From assembly GCA_964020155.1 (NCBI GenBank), contig OZ026566.1, positions 3,893,014-3,957,013 on the forward strand: a stretch of 64,000 bases of DNA, given 5' to 3'. The notes below the pieces were generated by a model. It worked only from the letters and a program-made list of their open reading frames with translations. It was not told where the DNA came from and ran no database searches. Each line of letters begins with the position of its first letter. Position 1 is the stretch's first letter. The position numbers and the translations under genes were made by a program. The stretch is from Chondrilla cf. caribensis. Taxonomy: Eukaryota > Porifera > Demospongiae > Chondrillida > Chondrillidae. Positions 44,638-56,733 of this stretch are shown piece by piece.

Positions 44638-47600
44638 GGGAATCTGTATCTGAACACAAGCGACTGCTCCAAATCTATAGAAGAATACAGAATTGCTCTG
44701 AAGCTCCAGGACAAACTGGATTGCAATAGCGTTGAATACAGAGTGACTCAAAGTAGCCTCGGGAGTGCTTTAGTTAAACAAGAAAAGGTCAAGGAAGCCA
44801 TCCCTCACTTGACAAAAGCTTATGACATGGCCAAGAAGTTCGAGAGAGACACAGCTATAGTGGGATTTGCAGCAAACAACCTCGGTATGGCATTTCAAGC
44901 CGACAAGCAGTTCAGCCAAGCTGAGGAGTACTTTCAAATAGCCTTGGGTCACTTTGTTTATTGCAAGAATGAGGTTGGCCAGGCCAGAAGCCTAGGAAAC
45001 ATCAGCAATGTGAAGATGCTTCAAGGGAATCTCATGGAAGCTCTGAGGTGTTACACCAAGACCCTCTCTCTCGGTTGTGATGACAATGCTCTTATCACAG
45101 CCTATCAGAACAGAGCAGGAGTTTACATTGAACTGGAAAAGCAGCTGGCAAGAGGGAATGACTGGGACGAGGTGTCCAGCGATGTGGAGTCTGTGCAGCC
45201 CAAGGAGATCCAATCTGCAGAAATCCCAGTGCAGGAGTGCACTGAACACCACCCCACCGAGAACTGGAGGCTTCAACTGGTAGCTCCTGTAGGGACCTAC
45301 ACACGACTACCTCTTGATGATGAAGAGGACATCCTCAACAAGAAGCAATCTTCACCAATGCCATCCTTTGAAGGAGGAAGAAGAATTGATTCCATTCAAC
45401 AGCAACCACTGACAGTGTTTGATGCCCTTCATTCAGATGACCTCACAGTGAAACACAGGAAGTACTACTTGGAGAGAGCAAAGGAGGACCTGTTGCAATC
45501 CGTTGAACTGATCGAGAAGAAATTTGACACACTTAAAGGCGAAGACACAAACTCACTAGCTCTGTCTCTGTTTGAAGTGAATGCCAAAGCTTTTTACAAC
45601 CTTCAAAAGGTTCTTGTTCTCCTTGGTGACCCGCAGGAAGCTCTGAAAGTGGCTGAACAGAGCAGAGGAAGGAACCTCGGAGAAATTCTCTGGAACAAGA
45701 GGCAGCGAGCGAGCAACATCCCACGTCCATTGGATTTGAGACACATTTGGGGGGTTGTCAACAGGGAGAGAATACCAGTGATTGTCCTCAGCTACATCCA
45801 GCAGTCCTCCACAATGCTGGTTCACATGGTGTTCCCCAGGGAAAAGAGTGACTTGTTCTGCAGAGGTGACGAAGACACTGATTTCTACAGAGAGAGTGGA
45901 GGACCTGTCCATAGTGAAGATCACCTATTCCATACCAGTACATTATGTCACACCCCAGCTTTTGCAAATGATAGTGATGATGAATGTGGTTCCCAAATTC
46001 CACCCGACAACTACCACTTCATGAAAGTAGATCTTCCAAAGGAAGACTTCCTCAACAAGAACTATGGGCCGTTCTTAAGAGATAACAAAGAAGAGAATGT
46101 CTCTTTTGACCAGTTTGTGATGAGGACTCTCATGAGCTACCTGAACCAGAGGGAGATTGAGCTCTTCACTCCGATTGACTACCAAGATGATGCATCGCCA
46201 TTGACTATTCTATTTGAAAAGTTTGCAAAGAGATTTGTGGAAGTACTTGAGCTCAAATTCCCAGAAGAGCGAGAAATCATTGTGGTTGCAGATCAAGCGG
46301 CCCACTTAGTCCCCTGGCCTCTCCTTCAAGACGAATCAACCAAAGTGTTCCTTGGTGATCGCTACAGAGTGCGAACATATCCTTCCCTCTTGACAATGGG
46401 AATCATTAATCATCAGAAACAAAGGACTATTGAACTCCCTTCGGAAGAAAGTTTCCTGGTTGTCGGAAATCCTGCCACACCCAAATTTCAACATGGTGGT
46501 AAAGAAGTCACCCTAGGTCGCCTCCCCCACTCAGAAACTGAAGCACTTCAAGTCGCTCACATTCTTGAAACAACTCCTCTTCTGAAGGAAATGGCCACCA
46601 AACCCACTGTTCTCTATCACTTGCAGACTGCCCAGATAATCCACATAGCCACTCATTTTTCTGCCATTTATGGTTATCTTGCCTTTGCCAGTAGTGTACC
46701 CGTTGTCAACACCGCTAAGCCAGTTGATTCCAAAGAAGCTCTCATTTTCATTGACGAAATTCAGAAGTTGCACATCAATGCCTCTTTGGTCGTGCTATCG
46801 GCTTGCGACTCAGCTCGTGGTCAGCTTGTCAATGAAGGTGTGAACTCAGTGGCTAGAGCTTTCCTCGCTGCTGGAGCTCAAAGTGTCCTCGTCAGTCTAG
46901 TCCAAGTCGCTGACAAGAGTGCCTCCATTTTCATGTCCATGTTCTACCGTTTTCTGACACACAACGAATTCACCACTTCAGAAGCAATGCAGAAGAGTTC
47001 GATGGCCATCCGATGCATCAAGACTCTTAGCCAACACATTCATTGGGGTGGGTTCCAGCTTATAGGACGTAACATTCGTATGAAGTACAACAAGGATTGC
47101 CACCCTGCTGAAGTAGCTAAAGCTGTTGGAGAAACAAGTCCCTTTCCACGATTGAGTGTTGTACAAGAATTGGAGAAAGCCATTTTCAGACAAGACCGCA
47201 CTCCTCCAAGAGACGTGGTGGTGAGTGTACTCAACCCTTAAACCATAGATACTCGGTATAGAGTATCTATGCATAAACACATTTTTTTATCCCATCATTT
47301 CAGTAGCTGATCGTTTGTAGTGTGTACACATACAGCTGTCACCTTGTTATGGTTGCTTGTTCTAATATTCAGCAAACATTCAACATGTATGGTTTCATTG
47401 GCAAATGTATTCAATTGTATGTTTCCATGTGTGTATGTACAGTATTATTCTTTCTTATCCCATATACATATGATTCACGTGGTGGCTTTCATGTTATCCT
47501 CTGTAGCTCGTAAAGGGGATGACCGCCCATGATCCAGCTGAGATCGTCCGTGACTTTGTAGTGAAGCGATCCAAGCTCTTCCCAGGAGGTGTCTTCTGGT

Positions 47601-48916
47601 ACAACTGCAGTACTCCCGAACTACTAGAGGCATCAGTCACATCTGTGAAGGAGACCCTTCCTCATCTGAAGACCATTAGAAAGGACCCTCCAAAGCAGCC
47701 AAAGCGAATTGACAGGAAGGAGTCCTTAGACCCAGTATCTCTCTTTGTAGAGCATTACAGGTTGATCATTCTGGACAGCCCCTTCAGTTTGGAAGAATGT
47801 ACCCGAGCTATCCCAGACTTGAAGGACCAAGAAGTAGACATTATCATCATTGACAACATGGAAGCTAACAGAGATCGTAAACTGAGCGACTTTGCTGATT
47901 CAGTATTGATCCGAGGCTGTGCTACCATCGAAGTGTCAGACATTGACAGATACACCTCAATCCAGAGGATGGCTTACCGACTTCTCTGTGAACAGGACTT
48001 CTGTCCATACGAGGAAGACTACGAAGCTTTCGAGACTATTGTGAGTTTTTGTCGAGGATCTTCTGTCTTGGTGAAGGTGTTTGAAGGGCTTCTCACCAGC
48101 AAGGAGAAAGGTGTACTTCAGAGCATTGCCAAAGACATTAATCAAGTGAAGGAAATAGTCATATCGTATGGAGACACACACACGTCACCCCTCCAACAGG
48201 CTTCGTTGCCATCATCACACCAGAGTGTATCATTGGCTTCTTCTCTGTCGTCATTTCAAAGAGAAGTAGGAAAGAAGGTTGGTCGACTTGGCAAGAAAGC
48301 AAAGGAAACAAAACTAACTCCAGCTAAGAATGGTTTGGTGGAGTCTCACAATGGTTTGATCACTGCTGATTTTGCTAAGCGACTATCAGATGAAGACTGT
48401 GTACTCTTGAGTGAGGGCATTGAGAAGGTTCCACGGGTTATGGATTCATTTTTCAACTTCCTATCACTTCGACTATCTACAGAAGCACATTTCCTCCTTC
48501 AATCCCTATCGTACATCAGTGGCTACGCAGATGTTGACTCGGAAAGACCATTTGTGTTTCCAGAGAGTTTTGTAAACCAATTGTCCACCATTGTGGCCAA
48601 CTCAACACAGTCCTTCTCATCCGATGCACTAGTTGAAGAGCTGAGGAGAATGAACCTGCTCCTCCTCTATCCTCAGCCTGTTCTGTCCCCCCCTGAGAGA
48701 GCAGCTGACGAGAACCTTCTCTACATCCCTGACATCATCGTGAGAGTTGCCACTTACGACATCGACGAAGGTGACATTGCCTTCATTTTGAACATTTCCT
48801 CAGCAGTCCTCAGCCAACCGAATGGAATACTTTCACCAGTTTACTACACACCAGTTCAGTCCAGAATCAACCAGCTCATGAACATGTCTCAATTACATTG
48901 CTTTTCAGTATCATAG
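44638..48916 (+). CDS. TPR-CHAT protein continuing into a degenerate NB-ARC-like domain; 5' end in gap
   Basis: The first visible exon (44638-47220) opens inside tetratricopeptide repeats (GNLYLNTSDCSKSIEEY, NNLGMAFQADKQFSQAEEYF, LGNISNVKMLQGNLMEAL), of the TTC28-like kind. Next is a CHAT peptidase domain (caspase/separase clan) with the His motif IIHIATHF (catalytic His codon near 46654) and the Cys motif VVLSACDSARG (Cys codon 46804-46806). A strong donor GTGAGT follows, and the second exon (47507-48916) continues in phase 0. It resembles the NB-ARC part of STAND proteins (GGVFWYNCSTPELLEASV, DIIIIDNMEANRD, FCRGSSVLVKVFEGLL) but starts after the position of a P-loop, so nucleotide binding is doubtful. 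CHAT proteins in bacteria are activated proteases; the animal role is unclear. Skipping the splice would end the protein at VSVLNP. Confidence 0.75.
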
Positions 48917-49097
48917 TACATACAGTTATTGTCTTCACTTTCACCAAGTGATACTCTCAACTCAAACGTTAGTTTGATTAGTTTAAGTTTGATGTATTGT
49001 TGTCATTAGTTATAACATATTAGCAGCCATTTTCCTCAACACCTCAACTTTGCTTGCTTTCAATTTTTACACTCCTATAATATTTTGTATCTGCATG

Positions 49098-49625
49098 TAT
49101 CCTTCTCATCCAGTGCACTAGTTGAAGGGCTGAGGAGAAGAATGAATCTGATCCTTCTCTATCCTCAGCCTGTTCTGTCTGATGAGAACCTTCCCTACAC
49201 CCGGGGACTGTCAAGTCACACGCATTAGGCGTGTGACACACGCATTGGGAAGATTTCTCACTCTCACACGCAAACAGAATAACGTCTCACGCATTAGCTG
49301 CCAAACACCCTTTAGTTACAGATGGAGTAATTGATTATAATAATAAGATAAAAGGTACAAAATAGATTTCCCAATTTTAGCAGCCTTTAGTCCTTAGGGA
49401 TCTGATCTAGCTCTGATCAGCTACTCAGTCTGAACGACTCCACCTTTAACGTTTACGTTCGTCTCATTTAGTCTATGGTTGCACAACCAGCTCAGTGATG
49501 TCACGCGTCACGTGCTTGTACCTAATCTGTAATGTGGACTGCTGAGTGATATCTCACTCATTTTCATATTATCAACTTGACAGCCCTGCACCCCTGACAT
49601 TATCGTGAGATTTGCTGGTCGGATG
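49098..49625 (+). pseudogene. Partial duplicate of the NB-ARC-like exon, split by a small transposon
   Basis: Bases 49098-49200 repeat the exon segment around 48610-48740 (TTCTCATCCAGTGCACTAGT, CTATCCTCAGCCTGTTCTGT) with small changes and a deletion. The match resumes at 49589 (CACCCCTGACATTATCGTGA). Between them lies an inserted element. The copy is a remnant, not a gene. Confidence 0.8.
49203..49588. mobile_element. Small TIR element inserted in the exon duplicate
   Basis: Ends GGGGACTGTCAAG and CTTGACAGCCCTG are inverted repeats, and CACCC occurs on both outer sides. It carries no frame. The clean interruption of the duplicated exon shows that it inserted after the duplication. Confidence 0.7.
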
Positions 49626-49756
49626 TTACGGACGCACGTGATTGCAGTACTAGTAATAAGCTAAACAGGCGCCATTTTTAGATTTTTGGCGCGATAGACC
49701 CGCGAACAAGAAGAGTAGTCTGCTTATGTGCGTATTGTTGCGTTACTATAGAACTA

Positions 49757-52700
49757 ATGTTGATTTCAACCTTCTTTATGATATCTATTCTCCTCAGAGG
49801 ACATACCTACGCCTCTCTCATTGCTTCGAGCGAGGTACAGTCTTGTAGAAGAACGACCAGCGACTTCGAGCCAATTCTCAGTACTGGAGAAACGTGTAGC
49901 AAGAAGTTTGTCGTAGCGTTAGCAGTCAGGAATGGACAGGTGCGTAGCAAGGCTCACAGTAAGGTCCAACGCATCGTACATTTCCTTCCCTCCAATAGGG
50001 CGAATCTAACCACATCTATGCCAACATTCGGCATGTTTCCAATAGCACTGACAACGTGAAGAGAAACGAACAGCTAAAGAAACCCTTTCGAATTAGTGTC
50101 ACAAAGTCAGACGTCCAGATACACTATCCTCTTCGATACTTAGAGGTATGCACGTATGTTTGCATAAGATTGCCCTATTGATATAGTTCTCTGAAATCGC
50201 AGTATAAGTCCTGTGCGTGTTATTCAAACAGGCACCATCCCACCATTCTCACAGGTGCTAGCAGTCAGTGGAGGTCCCTCTAGTTCATTAACATATGTAA
50301 CAAACCTAGGTTGGGCATCTATAACTGGACTAATAGGGAAATACTGAAATATCCAAGCAACACAGTCAAACGTTCACTGCTAACCCAGCTGTGGAGTTGT
50401 GTGAACGATATCTGTATACATCTTTGTAGAGTGTGAACAACCACCCAATTGAAGGTTGGGTTAATGTCCACAACCCTATTGTGGGTATTGCTGCTTGCAA
50501 CGACAAGCCTCTCTCCCACAACAGAGGGGACCGAACAAGGGCCTCCTGTGGCTATCAGTTTGATGGCAGTGGGAACGTCATACCACACAGCCAAGTAAGA
50601 GGAGCTGATTGTGTGTGTGTCGTGTTGGCAGTGTGCACTATCCAACTTCCCTGTTATCCCAACTGGCTTGTAGGTGTAGTGTGTCTCAGTGTTTGTGTTT
50701 ATTGCGTAATGTAGCATCATGCTTGTGTATCTCAGTACACACTTCGGAAATGTTGTCATTATGTGACATCCCTTATTCTCCATTGCTCTAAGACTTAGAA
50801 CAACCTCCTACAGTTTATGCTTGGTTAATTGACATTAACAATAGCTACATACATACTGCTTAAGACCTTCAGTACACTCTCACATATGTACATAGCCATG
50901 TACTGTGTATACAATACATGTATGCATGTACTTATAATTGACATTATGAACCTCTATGCATATGAGTATCATATGTGTATGTATGTAGGGTTATTGTTGT
51001 GAAGGTGACTGGCAGGAGAAGCTGTCCCAGAGATGGAAGTATAGAAGGGGGGTCGGCTACAAGGTGTGGCACTCTCACGTTCACTGGTGGAGCCAAGGAA
51101 TATGCATGACACACGGCCCACTGTGGTTAGTACAGCCTGTGTGGTGTGTGTAATGTATGTGATGCACATGTATGAACAATGTGTATGTACCCATGGTGGT
51201 CAGTACTGTCTGCAGACTGCATGTATTCTATGAACCAGGTGTACCTATGCACCACCTTTGGTATGTAGGGACCCACTGCCTGAACTATATAACATGTAAT
51301 ATTATCCTTGCACTCATCCTATTTGGATCTCGCTTGCTACTCGTTTCCCCGGGGTGTGTTGTCCCAGGTACCACGTGTTTGAGATCGGGGAGCCCTTCCT
51401 GACGTACCAGATCAACATCACTGTGCAGCAGTACGACACGATGGTGAGAGTGGACACCGACCAGGTGAGGGAGCTGTGGCACACCATAGGCTATGCGACA
51501 GTGGGACCGGAGAGACCCGGGGACAACACCGCCAACAGACAGACAGGGGAGACGTCAACACCCAAAGTGAGTGTCTGGTGGGAGTGTCTCTCAGTGGACA
51601 CACCCTCAACTCCCAGTTGACAGGTGGAGATATGTATGTTTTGATACTTGGACCAGTTCCAAGCATTCCTTGTACACTCAGTGACCTGTATAGTCTGGTA
51701 CGTAGAGTCAGCCACTGTGTCCTGGTATGACATCTTACTGTATATACGTACATGGACTGTGTACGTATGTTGTTGAACAAAGGACCAATTATTGTTAATG
51801 ATTTTCTTCTTACTTTCATCTGTTTCTACAGATTAAAGTAACCTGGGAGGGTGACTTTCTCCCGACCAGTAGCATCAACAGACTCAACCACAAGTATTTG
51901 ATGGTGCCTGACTGGAATAGCCTAGCTCAAGCCAGGGACAATTATGATCAGGATTTAGTTGCAATGGAAGAAGAGCAGTTCACAGTGAGTGGCACACAGT
52001 GATATGTGGGATGTGGCTCATGTGAAAATATGTATATGCTGTGTGTGTGTTCCAAGGGTGGTCACCAGGACTGGCTGGTCGTTGACAAGCACTTGTTTGA
52101 CTTTTCTGGTCGTACCTGCAACAAGCTCGGTGTCTCCTACGAGGGATTCAAGTTCCAGAGAAACGGCTGTAGACAAGAGAGACAGTCGTGAGTGGTAGAC
52201 AGTCGTGAGTGGTAGACAGTCGTGAGTGGTAGACAGTTGTGGGTGGCAGATTATTGTGTGTGATACCAGTTGTACTCATTTTGGTGCACTGCTTACTGTG
52301 TATGTGTATTGCTGTGAACCATATTATGTTGATGTACTGTAGGTGCTTCCGTGTCACTCCAAGGAACTTGTTCATGGATGGGAAGGTTAGTTTGAGTCCC
52401 TCTGTACATGGGAGGGACATCCAGTGTACGTACTATATGTCAGATTACACTATCTCTATTGCTATTCAGTTGGCCCAACAGAATGGGATGTCCTCTCCTT
52501 ACTTCCCTTCTTTCTATGGAGAGCTCCTCGGACCATTCCATGACTTGGGAGGACCCACGAAGATGACAGAGATAGACAAGAACACCACATTCCGACTGGC
52601 CTACAAGGCCACACACACTCAAAATAGTCTTGTGACTTTGACGTTCACTGCTGAGAGTGTGTCATTTGTGGAGAACTGGTTAGATACCTACGTACATATG

Positions 52701-53348
52701 CTATGTTACAACGGATATACATAGATACATTTTACTCTGTGCAGTACCATGTAATCCTTGATGTGGTACTTAGGTACACAATCTGTTTCATATAGGCTAT
52801 GTACTCTGTATGCAAGTTTAATGATAAATAGCTTGTCTATGAGCGTATTTTATACATACATACACTGTATACATACACACATATGTATAGTTTGCTATAT
52901 TATGAGAGAAACTGTTTTTACCTCTTCTCAGGAGTCCAGGTAGGATAACTGAGACTTTCATACAAGATTTCACAGCTCTGGGGGGTGCAGGCCAACTCTA
53001 TGTATTGGTACAGAACACAGGAACAGTGACATCAGACTATGCTGTACGTGTGTTTGTGCATATGTGCAATATGTGTGTACCGTAACATATGTATACTGTA
53101 TGTGTATATACATGTATGCATGCACTATGTAATGTGTATACTGCACAGTACATCCATACCACTACTGTGTGTGGTTATTATGGTTGATCATCCTCAGGTC
53201 TCCATAGATGACTGCTCTTCTGGAATAATTCGCGTGTCTGACAGAAGTCAGACCATCGACCCCTTGCTCTACGGAGAGTTCATATTCGAGGTATCAACGT
53301 CAATCAACGAAGACATGAACCACACCTGCAGTGGTGAGCACACCCTTG

Positions 53349-53446
<98 letters not shown>

Positions 53447-54641
53447 ATGTGGGTATGTTGACCCTTGTGAGTAAGCTCATATTATAACAAATTCTGTTAC
53501 TTCCCATGCAATGTGCAGTGGTGCTGTTTGACAACAGAGGTACTGCACTCCATAGGAAGGACGTACACTTCTCAACGTTCAGGACGTGCTACTGTGCTGG
53601 TCAGTGCAAGTGTGAGTGTAATGGAAGAGAACAGACCACAGACTCAATCTTCTGCACTGAGGACAAGTACCAGAATCCCTTCTGGACCCCGGATATTGTG
53701 ATCGTGGAGCCCTGTACCTATTGCTGGTTCACGGATGCCCTGAAGAGCCCTTTCAGCTGTTCTGTGCTTGTGCTTGTCTGTCTGCTGTCGTTGGGAATGT
53801 TCAAGATGCTCTGTCTACACACATGCTGCCGAGCTAAAGATGGCCGCCCCATTGATGTTGTCGGAATCATACTGGGAACTGTCAGTGAGGAGCATACAAG
53901 AAGGTACTCACAACTTCAACAGCACACTGTAAGGGATCTCCCATATCGGATCTGGATAATAGATTTTGACAATAGCACACATGTAGCACTGTTTATTTGA
54001 CAATTCTGATACATGTTGCTACAGTGAATCAGCTTGTATGTATGTCCATCCATCCATATACATGTACATTATGTGTTCACAACCATTCTGTCCATATTTC
54101 AATCCAGGAAGACAAGGGCTACAACAATTCATTTCCTTTTGGGAGCATGTTTCTTTGTTTACCTTCCTCTCCTGCCACTTATGATGGTTTTCTGTAATTG
54201 GAAAAGAAGGAGACAGGCAAAGAAGAGACTGAAGAAGAAATTGGAAAGAAAGAAACAAAGAATTATGGAAAAGAAGAAGAAAGCCGTCAAGGCCATGAAG
54301 GGATTGATGGTTACGAGAGGTCTTGAGGAAGGTGGAATCACTTTGAATGAGATGATGGCTGTCATGGACGAGGGACTTGAGGAGAAGAAGAAGAAGAAAA
54401 CAAAGCAACAAAAACTGGGTGTGTCCTTGTGTGCTGGGTGTTTCCTTGTGTATTTTTATTGCAACAGAGATAAAATGTAATATCTCACACATAAGCTTGT
54501 CAATTCTTCCTACCTTCCTCCAGTTGTTTCATCATCATCTTCGGATACTTCTGATCAGGACTTTGATTATTCAACAAGTTCTGGAGAAGATGTTAGTGTG
54601 TACATCCAGCTGATCCACTTACGTACAGAAAGACACACACG

Positions 54642-54734
<93 letters not shown>

Positions 54735-54932
54735 GCAATCATACACATATTCATACCAAGGCTCATGTCATTCATACTTTCCTCACATGTTAAGATACCT
54801 ATTGCTGTTAGAAGAAGGCAACCCAAGTCAAAAGGTGGTGGTGATGGTGGACTGATGGCCGACATCCAGAGCCAGGCTACCAAGCAAATGGCACGGGAAG
54901 CAGTGAAAATGGGAATGGGAATGCTGTTCTAA
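49757..54932 (+). CDS. HAP2: HAP2/GCS1 gamete fusogen paralogue, copy B
   Basis: Fourteen exons join in phase to about 863 residues: 49757-49939, 49999-50145, 50430-50594, 50989-51125, 51368-51566, 51832-51984, 52057-52187, 52343-52678, 52932-53043, 53198-53333, 53519-53903, 54108-54418, 54524-54599, 54812-54932. A signal peptide (MLISTFFMISILLRGHTYA) precedes CSKKFVVALAVRNGQ, the region GYCCEGDWQEK ... GICMTHGPLWYHVFEIG, and the HAP2 core DWLVVDKHLFDFSGRTCNKL. Then come a Cys-rich stem (CYCAGQCKCECNG), a membrane segment (VLVLVCLLSLGMFKML), a second hydrophobic segment (FLLGACFFVYLPLLPLMMVF) and a basic tail. Compared with copy A it lacks two fusion-region cysteines and the HCLRF motif, and it lacks A's 42-base intron. 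Both core and length are intact, so it is probably expressed, perhaps with a changed membrane-insertion surface. Confidence 0.88.
53349..53445. repeat. (TG)n then (GA)n microsatellite
   Basis: About 30 TG units followed by about 18 GA units, 15 bases after the donor of HAP2-B exon 10. Confidence 0.97.
54639..54734. repeat. (CA)n then (GA)n microsatellite
   Basis: About 36 CA units and 11 GA units in the last HAP2-B intron. Confidence 0.97.
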
Positions 54933-56401
54933 CTCCTTGTTGTATACGACCTGTGTCTCCAGCAAGTGCACGAACCATCATACTCACCTTCAGTACATGT
55001 TTTACTGTATATGCTTAGTTGAGTAGGAGCTGATGGTTCTCACTGTAATTCTCACTCCACTTTCATTTTATTGTTCTGTGCAATCGCATGATGTATAAAT
55101 TGACTACATACGTACAAACTATACATTTGTACATGTTCATATTTATACAATATAATCATACTTAATGTATGGGAAGGTATAGGAGAAATAATGCTATATA
55201 AGCACCTTCTTGCATAGCTTATGGGAGGGGGAGCGTGTGACCATGATATTTTAGGGAGACCTAATTGTGGACAAATGCCAACTTATGAAACAATTGCAAT
55301 CTCTGTATGTGGTCCCCTTGCTACATTCGGAAGTGCGTAATATTTTCTAATGGATGGGAAGGTATAGGTAATAGCGTGATTCCAGCATAATGGACAGACA
55401 TTATCACATAATATTTGGGTGAGCCTGATCAGCAGTTGCTAGGTTTTGTTGGGAAACAGTCATCTACTGTGACAATATCAACTCATAGTGGGCTGGCATT
55501 CCGAATGCTTCAAGTTTACATAGTATTTGGATTGAAGTTAGACCAGCATACTGCAAATTTAAGTACTCAATCAGCAATACTAATCAATACTGTGTAGCCA
55601 TAACTCAATTGCCCCTGCACATTACCCTCCATAGTTGGTAGGTTAACCCCATATTGCTCTGTGTTCATCTGATATAGTGATTGTATACACTGATGCATAC
55701 CTCTGTGGGTAATTAGAAAAAGGTCACCCATTCGGGGTGATACACGCCAATGGACAGTTATACAGGGGTTTCCACAGAAACGGCAAATACAGAATACACT
55801 AACTCCAGTTTTGATGGGAGTTTGAATGAGTGTTGCTTGGTAAATTAAATGATATTTTGGTGAAGACGTTAATGGGTAAGATGAAAGAAAAAACAGGCTC
55901 AATTGCAGATATAAGCTATTATACCGACATAGGTTTTACCGCATCATATTGGCCTACTGTTCAACAAACTGTGTTCCGCATGTTGCAGATATTTCCTAAT
56001 ATTGGCATCATTGTGCATTTATAATTATTTCTACTGCATACCACATTGTATGTGTAAATGTAAAAAAACTATCATAACAATGTAAATGCATGGAGTATCA
56101 TTAGTGAACAATCAATCTTTATAAAAATGAACCCACTCACAGTGAGCAGTACAAACACAGTACACTAGGTATAATATAGCTCTGGCATACGAACACATAC
56201 AGCAATGATAATGGCCACACTATAAATTTGAGTACAGAATACTGTTGGAACCTCCAGCCATTCGCATGCGACATTGAAAGGTCACGTGCACAAAACTAAA
56301 AGCTACATACGTAGGATTATTACAGTGCTAGAAATCGGTGTGCGGTACTACGAAAATTAATGTTCATAATAGTGGCGAGAAATCAAGGAGAAGTCTGGCT
56401 T
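54933..56401. other. HAP2-B to alpha-SNAP intergenic region
   Basis: This region contains 3' flanks of two convergent genes and the second copy of a dispersed repeat (55383-55720). Nothing else coding was seen. Confidence 0.6.
55383..55720 (+). repeat. Dispersed repeat, copy 2 (inverted relative to 40133-40490)
   Basis: It shares long blocks with the reverse complement of copy 1, for example GGTGAGCCTGATCAGCAGTT against its inverse near 40410-40433, and AACTTCAATCCAAATACTAT inverted near 55530. The frame GLAFRMLQVYIVFGLKLDQH is identical in both. Confidence 0.85.
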
Positions 56402-56681
56402 CTAGTTAATGTCCTCTCCCGGGAGGTTGATTCTCTTCTTGGCAGCTAGCAGGTGCTTCACTAGCCAGTCATCCAGCCGAGATACAGAGTCATACTCACG
56501 AACCTACAGCACACCAGGTGTGTATGATAGGAGAACAGTGAAAGTAGATCATAATTTATTGATCATATCATTATGCATACTTGAGATTGAATCTGTACAA
56601 AACAAACATAAAGGAGTAAACACACACGTGTGCACATGCACACACACACACACACACACACACACCACACCACACACACGT

Positions 56682-56733
<52 letters not shown>

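Noticed and set aside
47245..47273. Palindrome CATAGATACTC ... GAGTATCTATG after the CHAT exon
   Set aside because: It looks like a strong terminator or operator, but this is a eukaryotic intron and the motif half recurs near 59750; most likely a small MITE remnant.
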